This document shows positions 39,542 through 48,752 of a stretch of 48,893 nt of DNA, piece by piece (the first letter of the stretch is position 1; every line of letters begins with the position of its first letter). The notes under the pieces were generated by a model, which was not told where the DNA came from, did no database searches, and saw only the letters and a program-made list of their open reading frames with translations. The position numbers and the translations under genes are program-made. Source of the DNA: an uncultured Prevotella sp. (GTDB taxonomy: Bacteria; Bacteroidota; Bacteroidia; Bacteroidales; Bacteroidaceae); NCBI GenBank assembly GCA_947167845.1, contig CAMVJQ010000013.1:1-48893 (forward strand). The letters run 5' to 3'.

Positions 39542-40351
39542 ATGAGTGAACAGACCATTTCCAACAAGAAACTGACGATTCGCGTGGGGCGTGACTCATT
39601 GTCGTTTACGACAACGGACATCGCCAATCGCGAGCAGCCCATCGTCTATCAGCCTTACATCGTGAAAAGCGGTGTATCAATGGCTGCCAACCTGCGTGAG
39701 GCTTTTAAGACCACCGACATTCTGTCGTCAGGTATCCGCAGAGTGCGGGTGCTGATTGACGGACCAGTGTTGTTGGTGCCCGTCGAGCAGTTTCTGGAGG
39801 CAGAGGAAGGCTTGTTGTTCCGTCATGCCTTCCCTTCAGATAGTCAGTTGACTGTTGGCCATAACGTCATGCCCACGCTCAATGCCGTCGCTGTCTTCGG
39901 CATCAATAAGGACCTGCTGATGGTTGTCAACGACCGTTTCGACGATGTCCAGTTGATCTATGCTGCCTCGCCTGTATGGAACTATCTGCATCAGCGCAGT
40001 TTTACAGGCCATCGCAACAAACTCTACGCTTACTTCTTCGACAAGCGCGTGGGCATCTTCTCCTTTCATAAGAACCGATTCAAGTTCTGCAATGTCTTCG
40101 ATGCCTCTCAGGGGCACGACGCGCTCTACTTCATGCTGTACGTGTGGAAGCAGTTGAACCTCCAGCCGGAGCACGATGAGATGCACCTCGTAGGTGACAT
40201 CCCTGAGAAAGAGTGGCTGCTCGAGGAACTGCGCCTTTACCTGCAGAATGCTTACATTATCAATCCGTCAGCAGAGTTCAATCGGGCACCTGCCACTCAG
40301 ATAGCGGGGATGCCTTTCGACCTGATGACGCTCTTTACCAAAGGACGATGA
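39542..40351 (+). CDS. DUF3822 family protein
   Basis: A 269-residue protein from ATG 39542 (MSEQTISNKKLTIRVGRDSL). It has DUF3822 hallmarks: SFTTTDIANREQPIVYQPY early, VRVLIDGPVLLVPVEQFLE, LYAYFFDKRVGIFSFHKNRF and DALYFMLYVWKQLNL. The family seems to have an actin/Hsp70-like two-domain fold but no assigned role. Its stop overlaps the rsmD ATG (ATGA), an arrangement I recall from Bacteroidales, so it may help ribosome or coenzyme A-related functions; this is inference. A GTG at 39533 is an alternative start, three codons earlier. Confidence 0.85.
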   Translation: MSEQTISNKKLTIRVGRDSLSFTTTDIANREQPIVYQPYIVKSGVSMAANLREAFKTTDILSSGIRRVRVLIDGPVLLVPVEQFLEAEEGLLFRHAFPSDSQLTVGHNVMPTLNAVAVFGINKDLLMVVNDRFDDVQLIYAASPVWNYLHQRSFTGHRNKLYAYFFDKRVGIFSFHKNRFKFCNVFDASQGHDALYFMLYVWKQLNLQPEHDEMHLVGDIPEKEWLLEELRLYLQNAYIINPSAEFNRAPATQIAGMPFDLMTLFTKGR

Positions 40352-40893
40352 GAATCATAACCGGCAGATACAAGGGGCGGCACTTCGATATCCCCCGTTC
40401 GTTCAAGGCAAGGCCCACCACCGACTTTGCCAAGGAGAATATCTTCAATGTGCTGACGCAATACATCGACTTTGAGGGGGCGACGGCGCTCGACCTGTTT
40501 TCGGGTACAGGCAGTATCTCGCTGGAACTTGTGTCGCGTGGTTGTGCCCACGTCATCAGTGTGGAGCAGGATCGCGACCACCATCGTTTCATCACGGACT
40601 GCCTGAAGAAACTCGATACCGATGTATGTGTGCCTTTGCGAGGCGATGTGTTCCGCTTTGTCAGGTCGTGCAAGCAGCAGTTTGACTTTATCTTTGCCGA
40701 CCCTCCATACGCACTGAAGGAACTGCCCACTATACCTTCGCTTATCATGGAGAAGGGATTGCTCAAGGAAGATGGCATCTTCGTGTTCGAGCATGGTAAG
40801 GACTACGACTTCTCCGGCCATCCGAACTTCATAGAGCACCGCTATTACGGTAGCGTCAACTTCAGCCTGTTCCGCCCGTCACATCAGGGGTGA
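40348..40893 (+). CDS. rsmD: 16S rRNA (guanine966-N2) methyltransferase
   Basis: A 181-residue enzyme that methylates G966 of 16S rRNA. From ATG 40348 it reads MRIITGRYKGRHFDIPRSFK, the usual N-terminus; longer frames are wrong. It has ARPTTDFAKENIFNVL, the SAM-binding ALDLFSGTGSISLELVSRG and the catalytic FADPPYAL. It is coupled to DUF3822 by a four-base overlap. Its 3' end overlaps the convergent cardiolipin synthase gene by 15 bases. Confidence 0.95.
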   Translation: MRIITGRYKGRHFDIPRSFKARPTTDFAKENIFNVLTQYIDFEGATALDLFSGTGSISLELVSRGCAHVISVEQDRDHHRFITDCLKKLDTDVCVPLRGDVFRFVRSCKQQFDFIFADPPYALKELPTIPSLIMEKGLLKEDGIFVFEHGKDYDFSGHPNFIEHRYYGSVNFSLFRPSHQG

Positions 40894-42300
40894 CATCATC
40901 CTTACCAGCGACTCCCACAGCCGTTTCAGGAATGGGGGATGCATCCGATCGGGCAGTCGGGACAGCAGGACGGCGCTCTGCTCGTCTGACAAGAAGATGT
41001 CGCGTATCCTGACGGCCATCTCCTCTCCGTAGAAGAACATGTTAGACTCAAAGTTATTCTCAAAACTACGGAAGTCGACATTTGTGGAACCGCAACTGCA
41101 AATATCGTCATCTGCCACCAGCAGTTTCGAATGCAGGAAGCCCGCCTGGTAGAGTGACACTTTGATGCCTGCCTCCGTCGCCTCGCGCAGATAACTTCTG
41201 GATGCCCATTCCACAAATTTAGTATCACTGCGATAGGGCACCAGAATCCTGACGTCGACCCCTGCAGCCGCTGCCGTCTTCATAGCGAAGAGGATGGATT
41301 CCGTTGGCAGGAAGTAGGGCGTTTCCATATAAACATATCTCTTGGCCGACGAGATGATGCGGACATAGCCTTGCATGATTTCGGGGTAGGGGGTGACGGG
41401 GCCGCTCGTCACCGTCTGCACCAGCGTGCTGTCTGTCGTGCTGATGCCCACAGGGTAATAGTGGCGGTCGGACAGTAGCGTACGGTCGCAGAAATACCAG
41501 TCAACGAGGAAAGCGCGCTGCAGACCGTAGACACCGCTGCCAGTCACCTGTACCATCGTGTCGCGCCAAGCCTGACTGCCTGTGCCTTTCACATAGCGGA
41601 GAGCGATGTTCATGCCTCCCACGAAGCCTGTATGCCCGTCGATGATAATCAGTTTGCGGTGGTTACGGTAATTCACCTTACTGGTAAAAGATGGGAATCT
41701 CACGGGTAGGAATGCCACCACTTCGATACCCTCGTTGCGCATCTTCTCATAGAAATTGTGGCTGACGTTCCAGCAGCCTACGTCGTCGTAGATGACCTTC
41801 ACCTCCACCCCCTGGTGTGCCTTGTCTATCAGGGCGTCAGCCACCAGTTGTCCCAAAGCGTCGTCGGCGAAAATGTACATGTCGATGTGGATATGGTCCT
41901 TGGCCTTGGCGATGGCCGACAAGAGGGCGGGGAAGAAGGTGTAGCCGTCTTGGTAGATTTGAAACGAACTGCCTCTGAAGGGTAAAGAGAAATTCTCGTT
42001 GACAAAGAGTTCGATGACGGTTCTGTAGGATTCCGGCAGTCGCAGATCCTTCTGCTCTACAAACTCCAGCATCGAGCGCTTCGAGAGTTGGTCGAGGCTA
42101 CGCTGGCTGACAAATTTCTCCTTGCGGGTGTTGATGCCGAAGAACAGATACAGCACAATGCCTGCCACTGGGATAAACCAGATTAGCAGCGTCCAGGCCA
42201 TCGTCTTGGCAGGCTGGCGGTTGTCCATCACCACGTGGATGATGGTCAGGATGACTATCAACTGATAGATGCCGACGAGTATGAAGTGCAGTCCGTTCAT
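40879..42300 (-). CDS. cls: Cardiolipin synthase
   Basis: A 473-residue inner-membrane enzyme joining two phosphatidylglycerols. Two N-terminal membrane helices (FILVGIYQLIVILTIIHVV and WTLLIWFIPVAGIVLYLFFG) form the PLD-nuclease N-terminal region. Two HKD active-site motifs follow: NHRKLIIIDGHTGFVGGMN and HSKLLVADDDICSCGSTN. The length is standard. The ATG comes two bases after the dnaG stop, implying translational coupling. The 3' end overlaps rsmD tail to tail. Confidence 0.94.
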   Translation of the reverse strand: MNGLHFILVGIYQLIVILTIIHVVMDNRQPAKTMAWTLLIWFIPVAGIVLYLFFGINTRKEKFVSQRSLDQLSKRSMLEFVEQKDLRLPESYRTVIELFVNENFSLPFRGSSFQIYQDGYTFFPALLSAIAKAKDHIHIDMYIFADDALGQLVADALIDKAHQGVEVKVIYDDVGCWNVSHNFYEKMRNEGIEVVAFLPVRFPSFTSKVNYRNHRKLIIIDGHTGFVGGMNIALRYVKGTGSQAWRDTMVQVTGSGVYGLQRAFLVDWYFCDRTLLSDRHYYPVGISTTDSTLVQTVTSGPVTPYPEIMQGYVRIISSAKRYVYMETPYFLPTESILFAMKTAAAAGVDVRILVPYRSDTKFVEWASRSYLREATEAGIKVSLYQAGFLHSKLLVADDDICSCGSTNVDFRSFENNFESNMFFYGEEMAVRIRDIFLSDEQSAVLLSRLPDRMHPPFLKRLWESLVRMMSPLM

Positions 42301-42302
42301 CG

Positions 42303-44261
42303 TTATATTACCAGATCGTTGCCCAGTTGCTTGGCCAGTGCGTCACGCAGTTCTTGTGTATCCTTGTATTCGGCCAGCAGTTCCTTGATGCGTTCCATGT
42401 TGTTGCCCACCTGCCTCAGTTGGGCCTGTATCTCCTTCAACCGCTTTTCCACGATGTCCATCCTGAAGTCGAGCACCAGATGGAGCACATGTTGTCGCAG
42501 ACTGCCCTCCCTCTCCTTCAACTGGAAGCCCCTGCCCAGTTGATGGCGGTCGAAGGCCAGTTGCGTGGCCAGGCGGCTGATCTGTACGTCAGGGTGCTGC
42601 ATGAAGTAGTTTTCTGCCACGAAGCCTGTCTCGCCACTGTGGCTGACGGCCTCGGCGAGTATTTGGTTGTAGCGCTCGTCGTGGAACTGCAGGTCGTCTT
42701 GCGACAGGTCGTAGTAGATATACTGTGCGACGGTCAGGCTGCAGGTGCCGCCGTCGTCCGTCTCCACATTCTCGAAGATTATTTTTTCGCCGTTTCTGAT
42801 GACGCTCTGTATCAGCAGCCGTTCCACCTCGCGGGTCTGTTCATCCACGGAGTGTATGCCGATAAACTCGGCTGCGATTGTCTGCCCTGTGCCTGTTCCG
42901 TCGGCGTCGGGCGTGTTTCTTTCTCCTCTCGCAGCCTCCTTCTCCTTTTCCTCGATGTCTTTGCGTATCATGTCGTTCATCGAGTTGATCAGAGTCTGTT
43001 CCTTGATGCCCATCCGTTGGGATAGTTCGCTGAGATACGTGGAGCGCAGTATCTGGTCGGGGATGACGGAGATGCTCTTCACAATGCCGCCGATGGCCTC
43101 CGAGCGTTTTACGGGGTCAGTCACATTTTCTATCGTCAGGCGTGTCTTAAACTCGATGAAGTCCGTCTGGTTCTTCTCTATATAGTCCTTCAGTTCCTGT
43201 GCCGAGTGCTTCTTCGAGAACGAGTCGGGATCGTCGCCGTCGGGCAGTAGCAGCACCTTCACGTTCATGCCTTCGCTGAGCAGCATGTCAGTGCCTCGCA
43301 TGGCTGCGTGGATGCCGGCCTCGTCGCCGTCGTAGAGCAGGGTGATGTTCTGGGTGAAGCGCCGAAGCAGTTTGATTTGATAGACGGAGAGTGCCGTGCC
43401 TGAATTGGCCACCACGTTCTCGATGCCGGCCTGGTGCATGGCTATCACGTCGGTATAGCCCTCCACCATAAACACTCGGTCCTCCTTGGCGATGGCTTTC
43501 TTGGCCTGGAATAGGCCGTACAGTTCGCGCTCCTTGTGATAGATTTCGGAGTCGGGTGAATTGACGTATTTCTGCTGCACGCCCTTGGTGCGTGAGTCGA
43601 GCAGTCGGCCGCCGAAGGCTACTGTCCGTCCGCTGACGTTGAGCCAGGGGAAGATGACGCGCCCGGCATAGCGGTCGTAGACGCCTCGCTCGTTGCGGAT
43701 GCAGAGGCCTGTCTTTACGAGAAATTCCTCCTGATAGCCCTTGGCCTTGGCTGCGGTGACGAGGGCGTCGCGCTTGGGCAGAGCAAAGCCGAGGCTGAAC
43801 TTCTCCACGATGTCGTCGCGGATGCCGCGGCTGCGGAAGTACTGTTTGCCGATGGCGATGCCGTCGGGGTCGTTCTTCAGGATGTCCTGGAAGTAGTCCT
43901 TCGCCCACTCGTTTACAATCAGCATCGACTCGCGGTCGCTCTGCTGCTGACGTTCCTCGTCAGTGAGTTCCTTCTCCTGTATCTCGATGTTGTACTTCTT
44001 TGCCAGCCAGCGCAGGGCTTCAGGGTAGGTGATCTGTTCGTGCTTCATCAGGAAGTTGACGGCATTGCCGCCTTCACCGCAGGCGAAGCAGTGGCAGATG
44101 TTTTTCGACGGGGAGACCATGAACGAGGGTGTCTTGTCATCGTGGAAGGGGCACAGGCCTTTATAGTTTACGCCCGCCTTGCGCAGTGTCACGAAGTCGC
44201 TCACCACGTCCACGATATTCGTAGCGTCCATGATCTTGTCTATCGTCGCTCTGTCAATCAT
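42303..44261 (-). CDS. dnaG: DNA primase
   Basis: A 652-residue primase. The CHC2 zinc finger uses C37, H40, C58 and C61 (LCPFH...CHCFACGEGG). The TOPRIM catalytic core has VFMVEGYTDVIAMHQAG and LLYDGDEAGIHAAMRG. The C-terminal helicase-binding region is long and coiled-coil-rich (KERLKEIQAQLRQVGNNM). It lies 46 bp downstream of a glycosyltransferase gene and 2 bp upstream of cls, an unusual setting for a replication gene. Confidence 0.96.
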   Translation of the reverse strand: MIDRATIDKIMDATNIVDVVSDFVTLRKAGVNYKGLCPFHDDKTPSFMVSPSKNICHCFACGEGGNAVNFLMKHEQITYPEALRWLAKKYNIEIQEKELTDEERQQQSDRESMLIVNEWAKDYFQDILKNDPDGIAIGKQYFRSRGIRDDIVEKFSLGFALPKRDALVTAAKAKGYQEEFLVKTGLCIRNERGVYDRYAGRVIFPWLNVSGRTVAFGGRLLDSRTKGVQQKYVNSPDSEIYHKERELYGLFQAKKAIAKEDRVFMVEGYTDVIAMHQAGIENVVANSGTALSVYQIKLLRRFTQNITLLYDGDEAGIHAAMRGTDMLLSEGMNVKVLLLPDGDDPDSFSKKHSAQELKDYIEKNQTDFIEFKTRLTIENVTDPVKRSEAIGGIVKSISVIPDQILRSTYLSELSQRMGIKEQTLINSMNDMIRKDIEEKEKEAARGERNTPDADGTGTGQTIAAEFIGIHSVDEQTREVERLLIQSVIRNGEKIIFENVETDDGGTCSLTVAQYIYYDLSQDDLQFHDERYNQILAEAVSHSGETGFVAENYFMQHPDVQISRLATQLAFDRHQLGRGFQLKEREGSLRQHVLHLVLDFRMDIVEKRLKEIQAQLRQVGNNMERIKELLAEYKDTQELRDALAKQLGNDLVI

Positions 44262-44307
44262 TGGCCTTTCCTTATTAGTAAAGTGTGGGATGCTGTTTCT
44301 TGTGGTT

Positions 44308-45249
44308 TCACTCCAGTATCTCCTGTATATGGTAGAGCGGGCGTCGCTTCACTTCGGTGTATATCTGCCCGATGTAAGTGCCGGTGATGCCCAGCGAGAT
44401 CAGTATGAAACCGCCTACGAGCCAGATGGAGAGCATCAGGGAGGCCCATCCCTGTACGACGTGTCCGGCGATAAGGGAATAGGTGACATAGATGCCGATG
44501 AGGAATGCGATGATCAGGAAGAGAATGCCGATGTTGTAGATGACGAACAGGGGGCGCACGGAGAATGCCGTGATGCCGTTGAGGGCCAGGCGCAGCATCT
44601 TGCCCAGGGTGTATTTCGACTGACCCGCGAAGCGCTCGCTGATGACGTCGTCGACGGTGGTGTGTTGGAGTCCGATCAGGGGTATCAGTCCACGCAGGTA
44701 CAGGTTGTGTTCCTTATAGGTGGACAGCATGTCGAGGGCGCGGCGGCTCATCAGCCGGAAGTCGGCATGATTGTAGACGCTCTCGACACCCATTGAGTTC
44801 TGTAGTTTATAGAATGCCTGGGCTGTGAGTTTCTTCATTATCGGGTCGGCATCGCGGGATACCTTCACTCCGTAGACGATATCATTGCCGGCCTCGAAGT
44901 CCTTCACCATCCGGGGGATGCACTCGATGTCGTCCTGCAGGTCGGCGTCGAGGGTGATGACGGCGTCGGCCCATTCGCGTGCTGTCATCATGCCGGCCAT
45001 GATGGCATTCTGGTGGCCGACGTTGCGCGACATGTTGATGCCGCGCACGAACTTGTTCTCCTCATGGAGTTGGCGGATGATGTCCCAGGTGTTGTCGCGG
45101 CTGCCATCATTGACGAACACGATCGCCGAGTCGCGGGCTATGAGCCCTTCGGCGATCATGCGTTCAAAGAGGACCGTCAGCCGTTCTGCACTGTGGCGCA
45201 GCACTTCCTCTTCGTTGTAGCAGGGTGATACGGTTGCTAATCTGATCAT
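44308..45249 (-). CDS. Family 2 glycosyltransferase, DPM1/GtrB-like
   Basis: A 313-residue membrane enzyme. The GT-A domain has TVSPCYNEEEVLRHSAERL, NDGSRDNTWDII and DADLQDDIECIPRMV (the Asp-x-Asp region). Two C-terminal helices (LFVIYNIGILFLIIAFLIGI and LMLSIWLVGGFILISLGITG) anchor it. It resembles GtrB/dolichol-phosphate-mannose-synthase enzymes that put a sugar on undecaprenyl phosphate for lipopolysaccharide or other surface glycans. The ATG overlaps the deacetylase stop by four bases, so the two should act together. Confidence 0.9.
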   Translation of the reverse strand: MIRLATVSPCYNEEEVLRHSAERLTVLFERMIAEGLIARDSAIVFVNDGSRDNTWDIIRQLHEENKFVRGINMSRNVGHQNAIMAGMMTAREWADAVITLDADLQDDIECIPRMVKDFEAGNDIVYGVKVSRDADPIMKKLTAQAFYKLQNSMGVESVYNHADFRLMSRRALDMLSTYKEHNLYLRGLIPLIGLQHTTVDDVISERFAGQSKYTLGKMLRLALNGITAFSVRPLFVIYNIGILFLIIAFLIGIYVTYSLIAGHVVQGWASLMLSIWLVGGFILISLGITGTYIGQIYTEVKRRPLYHIQEILE

Positions 45250-46025
45250 GGCTTTACGGCGTCGACAAATTCGTTATAGGTGACAAACACCTGGCTGTGC
45301 GCCTTCAGCATCTTGATGAGCCGGTCGAGGCGCTGGCACATCTGCTGGCCGCTGTGGTTGCGGATGATGAACGGCATCTTGAACTCCGGGTGCTCCTTCA
45401 GTTCATAGAACTCCCACGGGTGGAAGTAGGTGACGAAATAGCCGTCCTTGCTCAGTACGCGGCGCACCATCCAGTGATAAAGCGACTCTGGCAGATTGTG
45501 AAGGGACAGCCAGAAGAGGGGGAATCGGATGAGCGGCGTGACGGAGGCGGGTATCTGCATCACTCCGTCTTTCATAAACCATGTGCGCGGCTCCGTCAGG
45601 TGCATGTAGCGCCCTGGGATGAAGGCGGGGTTGAGGGATGAGTTGTAGCGATAGCCCACGCGCTTAATCTCCGACTCCACCACGGGGAACATCCGGGGCT
45701 GGCGATAGCCGTAGGCGGTGCGGCCCGTGACGCGCTCCACGATCTCTTTAGAGCGGGCGAAGTCGGTATCCTTCGGCTGCCAGTGGTCTACGCCGTGGCA
45801 GGCCACCTCGTGCCCCTCGTCCATGATGCGCCGCATCACTTCGGGGGCGTTCTCGGCGAAGTTGCCTGTACAGAAGAAGGTGGCCCGTACGCCGTTCTGC
45901 TTCAGCACGTCGAGAATGCGATTGGTGCCGGTCTTCGAGACGGCCATCCCCTGCTCTAACGAGAAGTCCACGCCGTGTTCGCGGGGCACGTCGAATTCCT
46001 CCGTGTCAAAACTCAAGAGTATCAT
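45246..46025 (-). CDS. Polysaccharide deacetylase (NodB-like)
   Basis: A 259-residue carbohydrate deacetylase. It has MILLSFDTEEFDVPRE with the DTEE metal and base motif, the H-x3-H motif HGVDH near residue 80, GYRQPR, and TYFHPWEFYE near the end. It has no signal peptide, so it would act on a cytosolic or lipid-linked sugar. Similar proteins remove formyl or acetyl groups from lipid-linked sugars (ArnD type), which would fit the coupled GtrB-like gene. The substrate cannot be seen from the sequence. It starts 6 bp after the HerA-like gene. Confidence 0.88.
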   Translation of the reverse strand: MILLSFDTEEFDVPREHGVDFSLEQGMAVSKTGTNRILDVLKQNGVRATFFCTGNFAENAPEVMRRIMDEGHEVACHGVDHWQPKDTDFARSKEIVERVTGRTAYGYRQPRMFPVVESEIKRVGYRYNSSLNPAFIPGRYMHLTEPRTWFMKDGVMQIPASVTPLIRFPLFWLSLHNLPESLYHWMVRRVLSKDGYFVTYFHPWEFYELKEHPEFKMPFIIRNHSGQQMCQRLDRLIKMLKAHSQVFVTYNEFVDAVKP

Positions 46026-46031
46026 AAGTCC

Positions 46032-47612
46032 TTACTTCGTCAGGTTGCCCAGAATGTCGCGGGTGAGTTCCTTGGTGATGGTGCGGGTGGCGGCGCTGGT
46101 GGCATTCTTCACCACACGTCCTGTCGAGGATGTGCTCGACTTGGTCTTCTTGCCCGTCACCTTGTCGCTGATATAGGTGCCCAGGATGGTGGCGAGGGTG
46201 GAGGTGACGGCTGTCAGTACGGCTTTCCACACTTTGCTCATCATGCCGGCTTTCTTCTTCTCCGCCTTTGCAGGCTTCTCCGTGGCTTCGGAGGCGGCCT
46301 CCTGGCTCTCCCGCTCTGCCAGTTGCTTCTCAGCCTCGGCCATCAGCACCTCGAAGGCACTCTCGCGGTCTACGGGCGTATCGTACTTGCCGTAGATGCG
46401 GCTCTGCTTGATGATGTCGAGCCGCTGGCCTTCAGTGACGGCGCCTATCTGAGAGAGCGGGAAAAGTATCTTGGCGCGCTCCACGATGCTGGGAGCACCC
46501 TTCTCGTCGAGGAAACTGACGAGGGCCTCGCCTGTCTCCAGGTTCATGATGGCCTCGTCTGTCTTGAAGTCGGGATTGGCGCGGAAGGTGTCGGCAGCCG
46601 TCTTCACGGCCTTCTGGTCTTTCGGTGTATAGGCGCGGAGGGCGTGCTGCACGCGGTTGCCCAACTGGCCGAGGATGTTTTCTGGGATGTCTGTAGGACT
46701 CTGGGTGATGAAGTAGATGCCGACGCCCTTGGAACGGATGAGGCGGATCACCTGTTCGATCTTGTCGAGCAGGGCCTTCGAGGTGTCGGTAAACAGCATG
46801 TGGGCCTCGTCGAAGAAGAAGACGAGTTTCGGCAGCGGCAGGTCGCCCACCTCAGGCAGCGTGGAGTAGAGTTCAGAGAGCAGCCACAGCAGGAAGGTGG
46901 AGTAGAGTTTCGGCTGCATCATCAGTTTGTCGGCAGCCAGCACGCTCATCACGCCCTTGCCGCCCTCCACGGCCAGCAGATCCTGGATGTCGAAGGATGG
47001 CAAGCCGAAGAAGTGGTCAGCCCCCTGGTTCTCCAACTGGAGCAGTGAGCGCTGGATGGCGCCGATTGTCTGGATGGAGATGTTGCCGTACTTGGTGGTG
47101 TACTCCTTGGCGTGCTTCGACACCCAGTCGAGCATGGAGCGCAGGTCTTTGAGGTCGTCGAGCAGCACGCCGCGCTCGTCAGCGATGCGGAACACGATGT
47201 TCAGCACGCCGTCCTGCGTCTCGTTGAGTTGGAGCAGGCGCGAGAGCAACTGTGGCCCCATCTGTGAGATGGTGGCCCGCATGGGATGGCCCTGCTCGCC
47301 GAACACGTCGTAGAAACGGACGGGGCAGTTCTGGAACACTGGATTCTCAATGCCAAACTCAGGGAGCCGCTTCTCGATGAAGCCACTCATCTTGCCTGTC
47401 TGCGAGATGCCCGAGAGGTCTCCCTTCATATCGGCCATAAAGCAGGGCACGCCTGCCTGGCAGAATGTCTCGGCCATCACCTGCAGGGTGACGGTCTTAC
47501 CTGTACCTGTGGCTCCCGCTATCAGTCCGTGGCGGTTGGCCATCTTACCTGTGATACTGAGCGCTCCGTTGGCGCAATGGGCGATATACAGCCCGCGTTC
47601 CTTGTCGTACAT
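46032..47612 (-). CDS. HerA-like ATPase (DUF853 family)
   Basis: A 526-residue protein from ATG 47612, preceded by AAGGAAGAG. Walker [21 protein letters not shown] is near residues 28-47 and Walker [14 protein letters not shown] follows. The rest matches DUF853 (HerA-C helicase-like; YjgR in E. coli): [24 protein letters not shown] switch region (seen as [20 protein letters not shown]). The C-terminus has a Lys/Ala-rich linker and ends with a hydrophobic patch. The function is not established. It is the first gene after a strong terminator and has no clear TAnnTTTG box, so the promoter of the following deacetylase-GT-dnaG-cls run is uncertain. Confidence 0.88.
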   Translation of the reverse strand: MYDKERGLYIAHCANGALSITGKMANRHGLIAGATGTGKTVTLQVMAETFCQAGVPCFMADMKGDLSGISQTGKMSGFIEKRLPEFGIENPVFQNCPVRFYDVFGEQGHPMRATISQMGPQLLSRLLQLNETQDGVLNIVFRIADERGVLLDDLKDLRSMLDWVSKHAKEYTTKYGNISIQTIGAIQRSLLQLENQGADHFFGLPSFDIQDLLAVEGGKGVMSVLAADKLMMQPKLYSTFLLWLLSELYSTLPEVGDLPLPKLVFFFDEAHMLFTDTSKALLDKIEQVIRLIRSKGVGIYFITQSPTDIPENILGQLGNRVQHALRAYTPKDQKAVKTAADTFRANPDFKTDEAIMNLETGEALVSFLDEKGAPSIVERAKILFPLSQIGAVTEGQRLDIIKQSRIYGKYDTPVDRESAFEVLMAEAEKQLAERESQEAASEATEKPAKAEKKKAGMMSKVWKAVLTAVTSTLATILGTYISDKVTGKKTKSSTSSTGRVVKNATSAATRTITKELTRDILGNLTK

Positions 47613-47628
47613 AGTCTCTTCCTTTTGC

Positions 47629-47655
47629 AAAAAAGGCTCCCGTTCGGGGAGCCTT
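47629..47655 (-). terminator. Intrinsic terminator after the M23 peptidase gene
   Basis: On the minus strand AAGGCTCCCCGAACGGGAGC continues into CTTTTTT: an 8- to 10-bp GC stem, a 4-nt loop and a T-run. It is a textbook intrinsic terminator in the 50-bp gap before the HerA-like gene. Confidence 0.9.
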
Positions 47656-47662
47656 TATGTGA

Positions 47663-48622
47663 TTAATTGTATTTCAGGATTTGCCCCGGCATCAGGCGGA
47701 TGTTCTTGCCGATGTGGTTTAGTTTGCAGAGCGCGTCCACTGTCATGTTGCGCTTGCGGGCTATCGACTGCAGGGTCTCGCCCTTCTTCACCTTGTGGAA
47801 GTGTACCTCTGGTGCGAAGGTGGCCTCCGGTGCGGCGATGGCGAACTCGATGTCCTCGTCTTCCTCAGTGTCGATACGGCTGTCGTTGTTGCCGTTGGCG
47901 CCACGCAGACGTGTGGCCATGGCCGATTCGCGGGCGTACTTGCTGCGGCGATAGGTATAGAAGTCGCCTGTCACGTCCTGGTTGCGGAAGTCGAACATGA
48001 GGGCCGGATTGAGGGCCACACCGCAGAGGCGGGTCTCGAAGTGGAGGTGTGAACCGGTGCTTCGGCCTGTGTTGCCACCGAGTCCGATGGGGTCTCCCGC
48101 GCGCACCTCCTGATCCTCTCTGACGAGTTGTTTCGACATGTGGCCGTAGTAGGTCTCCAGGCCGTTGTAGTGGCGTATCACCACATACTTGCCATAGCCT
48201 CTGGGCTCATACTTCACGATGCGCACCTTGCCGCTGAAGGCAGCACGGATGGTGTCGCCGATGTAGACCTTGATGTCAAGCCCTTTGTGCTGGCGTCCCC
48301 AGCGGGCACCGAAGTTGGAGGTGATGACGCGGCTCGGCGTGGGCATGCAGAATCCGCGCAGGTCAATCGTGGCCGTGTCGGGCAGGATGGCATTGGCGTT
48401 ATGATAGTGGGTCATCTGGGTGTCCCATTCGTCGTATAGGTCGGCAGCGGGGCTCTCCATCATCTCCTGAAAGATCAGGCGGCTGAGGGCCACTGAGTCG
48501 ACTTTCTTCATTTTCTTGTCAACGGGAGCCTGACGTGCCAGCAGATCCTGACCTTGCATCGGGAGTGCGAATAGCGACGTTACGGCAATTATTAGTGTAG
48601 ATTTCAATGTCTTTAAATTCAT
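47663..48622 (-). CDS. M23 peptidase with C-terminal LysM domain
   Basis: A 319-residue secreted endopeptidase from ATG 48622 (signal MNLKTLKSTLIIAVTSLFAL, ending PMQGQ). The LytM/M23 domain has QHKGLDIKV (H112, D116), and GSHLHFETR with the zinc ligand His residues near 192-194. A LysM domain at ~275-318 (VKKGETLQSIARKRNMTVDA) would bind peptidoglycan. All metal ligands are present, so it should be an active cross-link hydrolase, probably periplasmic. It has its own promoter (TAACTTTG at 48666-48673) and its own terminator. Confidence 0.93.
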   Translation of the reverse strand: MNLKTLKSTLIIAVTSLFALPMQGQDLLARQAPVDKKMKKVDSVALSRLIFQEMMESPAADLYDEWDTQMTHYHNANAILPDTATIDLRGFCMPTPSRVITSNFGARWGRQHKGLDIKVYIGDTIRAAFSGKVRIVKYEPRGYGKYVVIRHYNGLETYYGHMSKQLVREDQEVRAGDPIGLGGNTGRSTGSHLHFETRLCGVALNPALMFDFRNQDVTGDFYTYRRSKYARESAMATRLRGANGNNDSRIDTEEDEDIEFAIAAPEATFAPEVHFHKVKKGETLQSIARKRNMTVDALCKLNHIGKNIRLMPGQILKYN

Positions 48623-48665
48623 ATCAAGTCTTGGGTTTAAAGCCTCATTAGGCAAATAATCGATG

Positions 48666-48673
48666 CAAAGTTA
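48666..48673 (-). promoter_or_regulatory. -7 element for the M23 peptidase gene
   Basis: On the minus strand this reads TAACTTTG, with TTGC about 21 bases upstream as the -33 region. The leader would be ~35 nt. Confidence 0.65.
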
Positions 48674-48752
48674 ACAAAAACTATTTGATAACGTGCAAGA
48701 AATATGTTTGCGTTAACATTGTTTTGTACACTTTTAACAGACTGTGACAATT

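Noticed and set aside
40213..40893. Longer rsmD start at 40213
   Set aside because: It would overlap DUF3822 extensively; the ATG at 40348 gives the conserved family N-terminus and a four-base overlap.
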